Shown one piece after another: positions 15,886-23,961 of a stretch of 52,300 nt of DNA (position 1 is its first letter; every line of letters begins with the position of its first letter). The position numbers and the translations under genes were made by a program. The stretch comes from Rhodobacterales bacterium 56_14_T64 (GTDB taxonomy: Bacteria > Pseudomonadota > Alphaproteobacteria > Rhodobacterales > Rhodobacteraceae), in assembly GCA_002162795.1 (NCBI GenBank), contig MAAY01000015.1:1-52300 (forward strand), written 5' to 3'. The notes beneath the pieces are model-generated. The model was not told the origin of the DNA. It saw nothing but the letters and a program-made list of their open reading frames with translations, and did no database searches.

Positions 15886-15969
15886 TGGTGGGCGACCCTG
15901 GAATCGAACCAGGCGTGCGTCTCCGCGAGGGAGTTACAGTCCCCTGCCACACCTTGCGGCCTGTCGCCC
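15886..15969 (-). tRNA. tRNA-Tyr (GTA)
   Basis: Acceptor stem GGGCGAC/GTCGCCC, anticodon loop CTGTAAC with GTA, a long variable arm as expected for tRNA-Tyr, T-loop GGTTCGATTCC and an encoded CCA (15888-15886). It faces away from rlmB and marks the boundary between the degenerate region and the housekeeping region. Confidence 0.93.
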
Positions 15970-16090
15970 ACTATCAGGTGACTGTTGCACCTGATGTGAA
16001 GGCGTGATTACAAGCGCACCAACGGAGCGTCAACAGGAAAATCACTGGTTTTTCTCTAAGGCTCAAAATTCCTTTTTGCCGGAGAGCAAG

Positions 16091-16867
16091 ATGACTAAGA
16101 AACCAAAATGGGTTGTCGAAAAAGAACAGGCCAAGAAGGCCTCGGATGCGGAAACCGTGTGGCTGTTTGGCCTGCATGCAGTGCGCGATGCGCTGTTGAA
16201 CCCCAAACGCCAGAAATTGCATCTGATGGTCACGCGGAATGCCCAAGCCAAGCTGGCAGAGGCGATTGCCGAATCTGGGATTGAGCCGGAATTGGTTGAT
16301 TCACGTAACTTCAAAGCGCCGATTGATCCGAATTCAGTGCATCAGGGTGCGGTGCTGGAAGTGAAGCCGCTGAATTGGGGCGGGTTGGTCGAGAGTTGCA
16401 TCGGCGCCGAGGTGCCGCGGGTGTTGTTGCTGGACCGGGTGACCGATCCGCATAACGTCGGCGCGATTCTGCGCACGGCCGAGGTGCTGGGGGCGAGTGC
16501 GGTGATCGGTACCCGCCACCATTCGGCACCGGAAACCGGAGCACTGGCCAAATCCGCTAGCGGCGCGCTAGAGCGTCAGCCCTACCTGCGGGTGCGCAAC
16601 CTGTCGGACACCATTGTTGAATTGCAGAACATGGGCTTTATCGTGCTGGGATTGGACGGCGAGGCGGACAAAACCATCGAGGCCTCGCTGGAGGGACGTC
16701 AGGATCGTCCGGTGGCGCTGGTGCTGGGGGCCGAGGGGCCTGGGCTGCGAGAAAAGACCAAAGCGACCGTTGATCAGCTGGTCAGGATTGATGCGGCTGG
16801 TGGCTTTGGCTCCCTGAATGTGTCGAATGCTGCGGCGCTGGCGCTCTATGCATCGCTTGCCCGGTAA
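16091..16867 (+). CDS. rlmB: 23S rRNA (guanosine-2'-O-)-methyltransferase RlmB
   Basis: SpoU-class (SPOUT, trefoil-knot) RNA 2'-O-methyltransferase of 258 residues. The N-terminal RNA-binding domain begins WLFGLHAVRDALLNPKR near residue 25. The catalytic domain carries the family signatures LLLDRVTDPHNVGAILRTAEVLGA near 115-140, VALVLGAEGPGLREKT near 215 and FGSLNVSNAAALALY near 240. I chose ATG 16091, which has GGAG 9 bases upstream; an ATG at 16004 has no ribosome site. It methylates a guanosine in 23S rRNA (G2251 in E. coli). Divergent from tRNA-Tyr. Confidence 0.92.
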   Translation: MTKKPKWVVEKEQAKKASDAETVWLFGLHAVRDALLNPKRQKLHLMVTRNAQAKLAEAIAESGIEPELVDSRNFKAPIDPNSVHQGAVLEVKPLNWGGLVESCIGAEVPRVLLLDRVTDPHNVGAILRTAEVLGASAVIGTRHHSAPETGALAKSASGALERQPYLRVRNLSDTIVELQNMGFIVLGLDGEADKTIEASLEGRQDRPVALVLGAEGPGLREKTKATVDQLVRIDAAGGFGSLNVSNAAALALYASLAR

Positions 16868-16899
16868 CAACGCCTGGCAGGTCCGTCACAGGTTGTTCA

Positions 16900-16933
16900 C
16901 ATCTGCGTATCCGCCCTAGGCAGGGCGCAGATG
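16900..16933 (+). terminator. Hairpin after rlmB
   Basis: Nested stem CATCTGC/GCAGATG with an inner GCCCT/AGGGC, 33 bases after the rlmB stop. No strong T-run follows, so termination is uncertain. Confidence 0.4.
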
Positions 16934-16977
16934 TTCCTGCACATTGAGCAGGCCTGAACTTTTGGATGGAGTGTCCT

Positions 16978-17430
16978 TTGCGCCTGCGAATAGTCCCTTT
17001 AGCGGTCCTTGCTCTGCTGTTGCAACCTCTGCGTCCGGCACTGGCGGATCAACCGATGTTTCACGTCCAAGAGGGATTGGCCATTGGCGGCTATGACACT
17101 GTGGCGTTTTTTATCGAAGGAAATGCGGTTCAGGGACATTCCGATCATGCGGTGATTTGGAAAGGCGCGGTCTGGCGGTTTGTGTCTGAGGACAACCAAT
17201 ATAGTTTTGAGGCAGACCCACGGGCTTTTGCACCGATGTTTGGTGGCTATTGTGCTTATGCGGTGTCGCAGGGGTATTTGATGTCCGGCAGCCCGCAGGC
17301 ATGGCAGATTGTCGATGATAGCCTGTACTTGCTTTATAATACCCAAGTGCAGGAGATTTGGAGCAGTGAGATGTCTGAGCTGATTGTTCAGGCACGTGGC
17401 AATTGGCCTGATGTGCTCAGGCATGAGTGA
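16978..17430 (+). CDS. YHS domain-containing exported protein
   Basis: About 150 residues. The first 23 form a signal peptide (MRLRIVPLAVLALLLQPLRPALA). The mature part has a YHS-type fold: GLAIGGYDTVAFFIEGNAVQG near 35-55, WKGAVWRFVSEDNQYSFEADPRAFAPMFGGYCAYAVSQG near 65-105. Such proteins are periplasmic, often near metal or copper handling genes, function unproven. TTG at 16978 is preceded by GGATGGAG at good spacing; an in-frame ATG at 16966 would place those bases inside the gene, so TTG is preferred. Stands alone here. Confidence 0.8.
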   Translation: MRLRIVPLAVLALLLQPLRPALADQPMFHVQEGLAIGGYDTVAFFIEGNAVQGHSDHAVIWKGAVWRFVSEDNQYSFEADPRAFAPMFGGYCAYAVSQGYLMSGSPQAWQIVDDSLYLLYNTQVQEIWSSEMSELIVQARGNWPDVLRHE

Positions 17431-17548
17431 TAGGCTCACAAAAGCGCGATCTGACCTTTCTATTCTGCGTTCCCGCCCCATATTATTGTTGTGACTGCGG
17501 CGCGGAACCTCCGCAGATCTTAATTCACTGTCCCTCGTTCCAGACCTT

Positions 17549-17578
17549 GCGCCCGGGCTATCACCTGGGCGCTTTTTT
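17549..17578 (+). terminator. Rho-independent terminator
   Basis: Stem GCGCCCGGG/CCTGGGCGC with one mismatch, 6-base loop, then six T. It lies 119 bases after the YHS gene; it could end that transcript or a short RNA made from 17431-17548. Confidence 0.75.
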
Positions 17579-17620
17579 ATGGGCTTCCCTTTTCTGCTGT
17601 GCCAGAGATAGGGTGCCGCT

Positions 17621-18091
17621 ATGAACGAATATAGCGATCAATTCTTAAAGAACATTCTGAGCCGGACCAAGACTGTGGCGGTGGTTGGCGTTTCCATGAA
17701 TCCGGTGCGTCCGAGTTACTACGTGGCTCGGTATATGGGCCTGAAAGGGTACCGTGTCATTCCGGTCAATCCGCGCCACGCAGGCGAGAGATTGTTTGGG
17801 CAAGTGGTGCAGGAGAGCCTGTCGGCGATTGAGGGACCGGTGGACATGGTGGATATTTTTCGCCGCTCTGAAGCGGTGCCGCCGATTGTTGCCGAAGCGC
17901 TGGAGGTTTTTCCGAACTTGCAGACGATCTGGATGCAGATCGGGGTGGGTCACGCCGACGCGGCGGCCAAGGCAGAAGCGCGAGGCGTTGATGTGGTGCA
18001 GAATCGTTGTCCTAAAATCGAGTACCAGCGGCTACACGGTGAGCTGCGGATGGGTGGCTTTGCCACTGGGATAATTTCGTCGAAACTGTAG
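17621..18091 (+). CDS. CoA-binding domain protein (YccU family)
   Basis: A 156-residue single Rossmann-like CoA-binding domain. Seen: TVAVVGVSMNPVRPSYYVARYM near residue 18-38, GYRVIPVNPRHAGE near 43-57, DMVDIFRRSEAVPPIV near 75-90, IWMQIGVGH near 105, and the late VQNRCPKIEY near 128. These match the small stand-alone relatives of succinyl-CoA ligase alpha subunits. No enzymatic role is established. It converges on hisE across a double hairpin. Confidence 0.88.
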   Translation: MNEYSDQFLKNILSRTKTVAVVGVSMNPVRPSYYVARYMGLKGYRVIPVNPRHAGERLFGQVVQESLSAIEGPVDMVDIFRRSEAVPPIVAEALEVFPNLQTIWMQIGVGHADAAAKAEARGVDVVQNRCPKIEYQRLHGELRMGGFATGIISSKL

Positions 18092-18120
18092 ACTGCAAAC
18101 AACGGTCAACCTTGGGTCGC

Positions 18121-18164
18121 CATTTTCTTGAAAGAAAATGGACCGGAAAATTCGAATTTTCCGG
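18121..18164. terminator. Double hairpin between convergent genes
   Basis: CATTTTCTTGAAAGAAAATG (18121-18140) and an AT-cored GC-clamped palindrome CCGGAAAATTCGAATTTTCC-GG (18143-18164). They lie between the stops of the CoA-binding gene and hisE and probably act as a bidirectional terminator. Confidence 0.65.
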
Positions 18165-18165
18165 G

Positions 18166-18480
18166 TTACTTGGCGCGCGAAGCTTTTTCGGTGAGACCGC
18201 TTAGACCCTGACGGCGAGCCAGTTCGGTCAACACGTCATCCAGCGGCACATCGCATGACGCAAGCATTACCAGGAAGTGGTAGAGTACATCAGCACCTTC
18301 AGAGGTGAGCTTCTCGCGGTCGCCTTTAACTGCTTCGATGATGGCCTCAATGGCTTCTTCGCCGAATTTCTCGGCACATTTTTCCGGGCCTTTGGACAGC
18401 AGTTTAGCGGTCCAGCTGCTAGATGGATCAGATCCCTTGCGGGCTTCGATGGTGGCGGCGAGGTCGTGTAGAATACTCAT
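18166..18480 (-). CDS. hisE: Phosphoribosyl-ATP pyrophosphatase
   Basis: Second step of histidine synthesis: hydrolyses phosphoribosyl-ATP to phosphoribosyl-AMP and pyrophosphate. The 104 residues form the all-alpha MazG-like fold: [30 protein letters not shown] near 20-50 with the metal-binding EE..E pattern, and [15 protein letters not shown] near 60-75 with the acidic D. Its start overlaps the hisF stop by 4 bases, so the two are translationally coupled. Confidence 0.95.
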   Translation of the reverse strand: MSILHDLAATIEARKGSDPSSSWTAKLLSKGPEKCAEKFGEEAIEAIIEAVKGDREKLTSEGADVLYHFLVMLASCDVPLDDVLTELARRQGLSGLTEKASRAK

Positions 18481-19238
18481 GTCAGCCTCATTGGGATGCC
18501 GGCGGCGGCCATGTGGGCCTTGGCCTCGGCGATGGTGTAGTCGCCAAAGTGGAAGATCGAGGCGGCCAGAACCGCGCTGGCCCCGCCTTTGGTGACGCCT
18601 TCGACAAGGTGGTCAAGATTGCCGACGCCGCCCGAGGCAATGACGGGGACGTTGACCGCATCCGAGATGGCGCGGGTCAGTGGCAGGTTGAAGCCAGCCT
18701 TGGTGCCGTCGCGGTCCATCGAGGTGAGCAGAATTTCTCCGGCACCTTTGGCGACCACTGTTTTGGCGAATTCTACCGCGTCGATGCCGGTTTCGCGGCG
18801 GCCACCATGGGTGAAGATCTCCCATTTTCCGGAGGTCGTGGACTTGGCGTCGATGGCGCAAACGATGCATTGGCTGCCGAATTGATCGGCGGCTTGGGCG
18901 ATGACATCGGGGTTTGCAACAGCGGCCGAGTTGAACGAGACCTTGTCGGCACCAGCCAGCAGCAGCGCGCGCACGTCTTCGCGCGTACGGACACCGCCGC
19001 CGACAGTCAGCGGGATGTAGCACTGCTCGGCGGTGCGGCGCACCACGTCGAACATAGTACCGCGGTTTTCTTCGGTTGCCATGATGTCGAGGAAGCAGAG
19101 TTCGTCCGCGCCAGCAGCGTCGTAGGCCTTGGCACTTTCAACTGGGTCGCCTGCATCGCGTAGACCGACAAAATTGACGCCTTTGACAACGCGACCGTCA
19201 GCGACGTCGAGACAGGGAATGATACGGGTTTTCAGCAT
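18477..19238 (-). CDS. hisF: Imidazole glycerol phosphate synthase, cyclase subunit
   Basis: Cyclase half of the HisFH enzyme; makes imidazole glycerol phosphate and AICAR from PRFAR and ammonia delivered by HisH. The 253 residues form a (beta/alpha)8 barrel. The catalytic aspartates are in [16 protein letters not shown] (near residue 11) and [13 protein letters not shown] (near 130). Phosphate sites [11 protein letters not shown] near 80 and [13 protein letters not shown] near 200 are intact. hisH is 4.7 kb upstream on the same strand, not adjacent. Confidence 0.96.
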   Translation of the reverse strand: MLKTRIIPCLDVADGRVVKGVNFVGLRDAGDPVESAKAYDAAGADELCFLDIMATEENRGTMFDVVRRTAEQCYIPLTVGGGVRTREDVRALLLAGADKVSFNSAAVANPDVIAQAADQFGSQCIVCAIDAKSTTSGKWEIFTHGGRRETGIDAVEFAKTVVAKGAGEILLTSMDRDGTKAGFNLPLTRAISDAVNVPVIASGGVGNLDHLVEGVTKGGASAVLAASIFHFGDYTIAEAKAHMAAAGIPMRLT

Positions 19239-19294
19239 GGCTCGCCTCTGGTTATGGCGCTTTCATAGAGGGTTGGGCCGGGGATTTCCAGTGC

Positions 19295-19726
19295 TCAGGC
19301 GACGGCATTGAACAGACCAAGTAGGGCAGCGTAGCGCAGAGTTTTGGAAAGCGTAACTAGGACCGTGAAGCGGAGCCAGTTCATCCGCATGACGCCCGCG
19401 GCAACAGTGATCGGGTCGCCGATGATGGGGAGCCAGGCGCCCAGCACCGACCATTGGCCCCAGCGGGCGAACCAGAGTTGCGCTTTGGCCAGATGATTGG
19501 GCGATACAGGAAACCAGAGGCGTGACTGAAAGCGCAGGGCGTAGCGGCCCATGGCATAGTTGACCAGCGAGCCGAGGATATTGCCGGTGCTGGCGACCAA
19601 CAGCAGAAGTTTTGTGGAATAGGTGTCTTGGGCCACGAGCAGCAGTAAGGCGGCCTCGGACCCTCCGGGCAGCAGGGTGGCGGCGGAAAAGGAGATCAGG
19701 AATAACCCCGGCAAAGACCAAGTCAT
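19295..19726 (-). CDS. YqaA family membrane protein
   Basis: A 143-residue inner-membrane protein of the YqaA/SNARE-associated (VTT-like) group. Hydrophobic segments at about 5-28, 38-58, 95-112 and 118-140. Recognisable parts are LLPGGSEAALLLL near 18, STGNILGSLVNYAMGRYA near 46 and WLPIIGDPITVAAGVMRMNW near 98, which resemble the re-entrant motifs of DedA/VTT proteins. Role unknown; often linked to lipid or membrane homeostasis. Followed closely by hisF downstream. Confidence 0.8.
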   Translation of the reverse strand: MTWSLPGLFLISFSAATLLPGGSEAALLLLVAQDTYSTKLLLLVASTGNILGSLVNYAMGRYALRFQSRLWFPVSPNHLAKAQLWFARWGQWSVLGAWLPIIGDPITVAAGVMRMNWLRFTVLVTLSKTLRYAALLGLFNAVA

Positions 19727-19754
19727 TAAAACTTGATGCCTGTGGAGCAGGAGG

Positions 19755-20243
19755 TCAGGATGTGGTGGGGTAAGATATTGATGGTCCGGATCCGGCTTTG
19801 GCCACGCGTTTCAGCGCGTCGCGGGCGATGAGGATGTGAAACGGCATGATAGTTGCCAGGTAGAGGCGGCCAAAGAGATTGTTGCGGTGCACCCAGGTCG
19901 CCAGGTGAACCTTGCCGTCAAAGGCGCAGACAGAGACGCGAAAATTAAGGTGCTTGTCATCGAACCCGGCGATCAATTCTTGGTCCGTGTCATACTCCAC
20001 TGGAAAAATCCCGACAGTATCGTCGTTTTTTGGACTGTCCTGACGCAAGCCAAAGGGCGTCGTCAGGATGCCGCGCAGCCTGACCAGTAGCATCGCCCAG
20101 GCGGGAAAACTGGTAATAATATCTGCTGCTGCGCGAGGCGGCATATCCGAAGCAACGGCGTAGCAATCGAGAAAATCTCCGGGCTGCATGACTGCATGCA
20201 GTTTGGAGTAATCAGGGAGGGCCGTTTCAGTAACCTGCGCCAT
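19755..20243 (-). CDS. DUF2867 family protein
   Basis: A 162-residue soluble protein that I recognise as DUF2867: an early DFLDCYAVASDMPPRAAADIITSFPAWA, a middle LRGILTTPFGL, and a late HRNNLFGRLYLATIMPFHILIARDALKRV. Function unknown. It lies between hisA and the YqaA gene on the same strand, with no indication of a histidine role. Confidence 0.75.
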   Translation of the reverse strand: MAQVTETALPDYSKLHAVMQPGDFLDCYAVASDMPPRAAADIITSFPAWAMLLVRLRGILTTPFGLRQDSPKNDDTVGIFPVEYDTDQELIAGFDDKHLNFRVSVCAFDGKVHLATWVHRNNLFGRLYLATIMPFHILIARDALKRVAKAGSGPSISYPTTS

Positions 20244-20338
20244 TGAGAACCTCTTAATTTGTGTCGACTCATCAAACGGTAAAACACCATGCGGGGTAAC
20301 AGGGCGCGGTGTCGCAGGGCATTCAAATGGCCTTTGAA

Positions 20339-21061
20339 TTAGGCTTTGAGAACCATCAGGGCCTCTTTCAGGTCAATAGCCCCATCATAGAGCGCGCGGC
20401 CCGAAATGGCGCCGTTCAGTGGGGCGCCGCAGGTCTTCAGTGCTCGCAGGTCGTCCAGCGATGAAACCCCACCCGAGGCGATGACTGGGATCGAGACTGC
20501 GTTGGCGAGATCAGCGGTGGCGGTGACATTGGGGCCCTTCATGGCACCGTCGCGCAGGATGTCGGTGTAGATGATTGCGGCGACACCGGCGTCCTCGAAT
20601 GATTTGGCGAGATCGGTCACCATGACGTCTGTTTCTGTCGCCCAGCCCTTGGTGGCGACGCGGCCGTTGCGCGCATCAATGCCGACGGCGACCTTGCCCG
20701 GGAATTCTCGGGCGGCCTCGCGGACCAAATCGGGGTTCTCAACAGCGACTGTGCCCAGAATGACACGGGCCAGGCCCTTGGTGATCCAGGCCTCGATTGT
20801 GGCCATGTCGCGGATGCCGCCACCCAACTGGGCTGGAACGTTGCATTGTTTCAGGATCTCTTCGACCGGGGCGGCGTTTACCGGACTGCCGGCGAAAGCG
20901 CCGTTTAGATCGACCAGATGCAGCCACTCACAGCCTGCCTCGACAAACTCCAGCGCCTGGGCGGCGGGGTTGTCGTTGAACACGGTGGTTTTGTCCATGT
21001 CGCCGTGTAGCAGACGCACGGCCTGACCGTCTTTGAGGTCGATGGCAGGGTAAAGGATCAT
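20339..21061 (-). CDS. hisA: Phosphoribosylformimino-AICAR ribotide isomerase (ProFAR isomerase)
   Basis: Amadori isomerisation of ProFAR to PRFAR in histidine synthesis. The 240 residues form a (beta/alpha)8 barrel homologous to HisF. Catalytic aspartates are in [14 protein letters not shown] (near residue 8) and [12 protein letters not shown] (near 130). The phosphate-binding LGGGIRDM near 80 and [13 protein letters not shown] near 200 are present. The start ATG at 21061 is preceded on the reverse strand by AAAGGCTGCCAAA, an acceptable ribosome site. Confidence 0.96.
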   Translation of the reverse strand: MILYPAIDLKDGQAVRLLHGDMDKTTVFNDNPAAQALEFVEAGCEWLHLVDLNGAFAGSPVNAAPVEEILKQCNVPAQLGGGIRDMATIEAWITKGLARVILGTVAVENPDLVREAAREFPGKVAVGIDARNGRVATKGWATETDVMVTDLAKSFEDAGVAAIIYTDILRDGAMKGPNVTATADLANAVSIPVIASGGVSSLDDLRALKTCGAPLNGAISGRALYDGAIDLKEALMVLKA

Positions 21062-21194
21062 TTTGGCAGCCTTTCAAGCGGGTCTCGGCGGTGTTTTGCA
21101 CAAGCGCGGGGCGGATTGCAACGCGACCCCAAGTCAACCTTGCCTGAAAATGGCCCTGTGGGTCACAGTGACGCCATCAATGGGAGGAATAAAG

Positions 21195-21593
21195 ATGAAG
21201 AAACTGGTTCTTGGAATGGCTTTGGGGTTGGGTTTGGCAGGCGTGGCGTCAGCGGATCCGGTTGCAGGCACCTGGCAAACGGCTCCGGGGGATACGGGCG
21301 GCTATCTGCACGTAACGATTGCCCCCTGTGGCAGTGACGTCTGCGGCACGATCAAAGCGGCCTATGACAAAAACAACGCTGTTCAGTCAGACTATGAGCA
21401 TCTGGGAAAAAAGATGTTGTGGGACATGGAAGGCGATGGTGACGGCTATTACAGTGGTGGCAAGATCTGGGCTCCTGACGCTGACAAGACTTATTCGTCG
21501 AAGATGTCGCTGAGTGGCAATACGCTGGTGGTTAAAGGCTGTGTTGCAGGTGGGTTGATCTGCCGTGGTCAGGATTGGACGCGGGTGAACTAA
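21195..21593 (+). CDS. DUF2147 exported protein
   Basis: A 132-residue protein with a 20-residue signal peptide (MKKLVLGMALGLGLAGVASA). The mature domain starts DPVAGTWQT and includes YLHVTIAPCGSDVCGTIK and MWDM-type and GKIWAPDADKTYSSKMSLSG segments, as in the lipocalin-like DUF2147 family. Two cysteine pairs (PCGSDVC; GCVAGGLIC) may form disulfides in the periplasm. GGAGGAAT lies 6 bases before ATG 21195, which fixes this start over a longer frame. Function unknown. Confidence 0.82.
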   Translation: MKKLVLGMALGLGLAGVASADPVAGTWQTAPGDTGGYLHVTIAPCGSDVCGTIKAAYDKNNAVQSDYEHLGKKMLWDMEGDGDGYYSGGKIWAPDADKTYSSKMSLSGNTLVVKGCVAGGLICRGQDWTRVN

Positions 21594-21600
21594 GCACCGG

Positions 21601-21852
21601 TTACAGAAGCCCCAGTTGCACTGGGATCGGCACAAAGCCGCGTTTGACCTGTCTGTCACGGTGGGCTTCGACCGTATTAAGTGCCTCGGCATAACTGCCG
21701 AGGTACAATCGTTTCTGCTGACCACCCGGCGCGCCAAGCGGGCCGGCCACGCGTTCGACGCACCAGTCGCCGAACAGCGTTTGATACAGGCTCAGCACGC
21801 AATAGCGGTGCTGGCCCTGATGGTGGTCGAATTTCTCAAAGCGGATTTGCAC
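21601..21852 (-). CDS. WGR domain protein
   Basis: Only 83 residues, a single WGR-like domain: HRYCVLSLYQTLFGDWCVERVAGPLGAPGGQ followed by YLGSYAEALNTVEAHRDRQVKRGFV. The WGR triad reads AGP here, so the eponymous residues are not conserved. WGR domains can bind nucleic acid (as in PARPs); stand-alone bacterial forms have no firm function. It converges on the DUF2147 gene, stops 7 bases apart. Confidence 0.7.
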   Translation of the reverse strand: MQIRFEKFDHHQGQHRYCVLSLYQTLFGDWCVERVAGPLGAPGGQQKRLYLGSYAEALNTVEAHRDRQVKRGFVPIPVQLGLL

Positions 21853-21930
21853 GGGCTGGACCTGATTTAAAAGCGTCCGGCCCGTATGCCCTCAAGAGAG
21901 CAGCGTGTCCATCACTTGCCGACGGTAGGG

Positions 21931-22467
21931 TTAAACATCGCCGGTGTATTCGCCGCGCGCCGGGTAGTTGTTGGCGATGGCGAAATCCAGCGCCCCGACC
22001 AGTTCCGAGAAATGCGGCCGCACAAACGGCATGGTCTGGACTGAGCCATAGTACAGCGCCTGTTCAGGGCCGACCATGAACAAGCCGGGTTCCGAGAACA
22101 GGGCGGGCTCTTCGATGCCGATCGAGGTCTTGCCACGCGAGGTCGAGATATAGAGGCCCCAGTCTTTGGCAACACTGAGCGGCAGATCATAGCCGAAACG
22201 TAGCGATTTTGCTTCGATCTTGTCAGCCATGGCGCGGGTACGCTCTTCGCCGTCACTGCTGATGGCAATGCAGGTGATACCGCGTTCAGCGAAGTCAGCG
22301 ACGCGCTTTTCGAACTCTTTCAGGTAATTTGCGCAGATTGGGCAATGCAACCCGCGATAAAAGCAGATCACGGTGCCGCGTTCGCTGCTCTCAGAGGTCA
22401 GATCAAAGGCGCCGTGGTCCAGTGTGGGTAGGGCGAGGTTAGGGGTCTTCTGGCGGGGGATAAGCAT
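21931..22467 (-). CDS. Peroxiredoxin-like (AhpC/TSA family) protein with CPxC
   Basis: A 178-residue thioredoxin-fold protein. ICFYRGLHCPICANYLKEF near residue 40-58 has a Cys-Pro-x-Cys active site where classical peroxiredoxins have a TxxC peroxidatic site; the first cysteine is the likely nucleophile. The rest (GITCIAISSDGEERT, LPLSVAKDWGLYIS, PALFSEPGLFMVG) follows the peroxiredoxin-like family. Start ATG 22467 is preferred because GGAGATCCCG lies just before it. Divergent from the AraC gene with about 85 bases between starts, so it is probably that regulator's target. Confidence 0.85.
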   Translation of the reverse strand: MLIPRQKTPNLALPTLDHGAFDLTSESSERGTVICFYRGLHCPICANYLKEFEKRVADFAERGITCIAISSDGEERTRAMADKIEAKSLRFGYDLPLSVAKDWGLYISTSRGKTSIGIEEPALFSEPGLFMVGPEQALYYGSVQTMPFVRPHFSELVGALDFAIANNYPARGEYTGDV

Positions 22468-22551
22468 CGGGATCTCCATTTGATTGAGCTTGTGTTAGGG
22501 TGTGGCAGGTTTTATGGTCTTGAAAATCCGAAAAATCTGACAGGAAATCTG

Positions 22552-23286
22552 ATGGCGATGGACAGGCTGACAACACTGATGGAGCGGTTCCACTTATCAG
22601 TACAGGCTGCCCCGATAGAGCAGGCCAATCTGCTGGCGCTCGCCGGAGAGGATAGTTTGCCCGCTCGGCTATTGTTCTTCCCAGACGGCGGGCATTGCCA
22701 TGATGGTGGCGACGCGGTCATTCTGTCTGCGCGGGTTGAATGGTCAGGCCAGAGAAATCCGTTGTTGGCGGCGCTGCCTTCGGTAGTGGATTACGATCTG
22801 CGTTCGTCTCCTGAGGCGCAGTCTCTGGTTCATTTAATACAGGATGAGGCGCAGGGCGGGCGCTGTGGGGCGCAATCGGTGATCAACCGGTTGGGCGAGG
22901 TGTTGATGGTGCGGTTGCTGAGGGGGCAGATCGAAATCGGATCTACGCAGACGGGACTGTTGGCCGGGCTGTCAGATCCGCGGCTGAGTCGGGCCATTGT
23001 GGCGATGCACGATCATCCGGGGCGGGTTTGGACCAATGGGGATTTGGCGCAACAGGCCGGATTGTCGCTGTCGCGGTTCTCGGAATTGTTTGCAGCCGAG
23101 GTGGGCGAGACGCCGATGGGCTACCTACGCCGCTGGCGGTTGATTCTGGCGCGGCAGGACTTGCAGCGGGGTGATCGGGTCGATGCGGTGGCGCGGCGCT
23201 ATGCTTATGGATCGCCCGAGGGGTTCAGCCGGGCGTTTCGTCGTGCGTTCGGGGTTGCACCAATGGCTATGCGGCAGGTGGCGTAA
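22552..23286 (+). CDS. AraC family transcriptional regulator
   Basis: About 244 residues: an N-terminal cupin-type sensor domain (about 1-140; LLFFPDGGHCHDGGDAVILSARV resembles the Cupin_6 layout) and a C-terminal double helix-turn-helix (about 150-240; DLAQQAGLSLSRFSELFAAEVGETPMGYLRRWRL and AVARRYAYGSPEGFSRAFRRAFG). I start it at ATG 22552, with AGGA 7 bases upstream; the frame is open to 22480. Divergent orientation suggests control of the peroxiredoxin-like gene. Confidence 0.85.
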   Translation: MAMDRLTTLMERFHLSVQAAPIEQANLLALAGEDSLPARLLFFPDGGHCHDGGDAVILSARVEWSGQRNPLLAALPSVVDYDLRSSPEAQSLVHLIQDEAQGGRCGAQSVINRLGEVLMVRLLRGQIEIGSTQTGLLAGLSDPRLSRAIVAMHDHPGRVWTNGDLAQQAGLSLSRFSELFAAEVGETPMGYLRRWRLILARQDLQRGDRVDAVARRYAYGSPEGFSRAFRRAFGVAPMAMRQVA

Positions 23287-23494
23287 CGTAGACAATAACA
23301 GGGTAGGGTTCTGTTGGAACTCGGAGCATGGCCAGTAGCTGGGGAATGACGATTTTTCGGGCTTTTTCTAGCGAGCTTAAGCTTTGCTTATTCAAAATCT
23401 TCGATACTGGCCTGAACCAGAACACGCGGGTAGTCGAAATCCGCAGCCAAGGGCAATTGCATTGCTTGTGGCAATTCAAAGGACGGAGACAGTC

Positions 23495-23716
23495 ATGGCG
23501 CAGAGCGAATTCAACAGGCCCTTGGGGTTCGAAGGTGTCCAGACCGATCCGGAGGAAAGCTATCGAGCCGGGTATCAGCACGGCACCCGTGAGATGCTGC
23601 GCTTTCTGGAAGAAAGTAAAACTCCGGGCTTGGAGAGAGTAAAAGCCTGGATCAACAATGATCTGGCAGCATGGCGGCACGATACCCAGGCTGAGCCTAT
23701 TCCGCCGAAACTGTAG
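23495..23716 (+). CDS. Small conserved-looking protein of unknown function
   Basis: A 73-residue acidic-to-neutral soluble protein, MAQSEFNRPLGFEGVQ and then ESYRAGYQHGTREMLRFLEESK. A ribosome site (ACGGAGAC) precedes ATG 23495. The second half is predicted helical with AWINNDLAAWRH near the end. I do not recognise a family. It has its own gap on both sides and no obvious operon partner. Confidence 0.6.
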   Translation: MAQSEFNRPLGFEGVQTDPEESYRAGYQHGTREMLRFLEESKTPGLERVKAWINNDLAAWRHDTQAEPIPPKL

Positions 23717-23961
23717 ATCTACACACGTTTCAACACTTCAATGAGAACCGCGCTGCAAGACTTAGGCAGCCCTTGCAATGGATAATTGCAAGGTGGTTGG
23801 CGATGTCAGTTCTCCTGCGGGCTGGCGCTGCATTCACTATTCTTAGCAGCCCACCAATTCCGCACAAAAGGCAGTAATGGGTCGGAGAAACCTGTTATTG
23901 CGCGAAACGTCACTGGGCAGAGCCGCACCAGACTATCGGGTTTTGTCTTTCGGAAGGGCGC

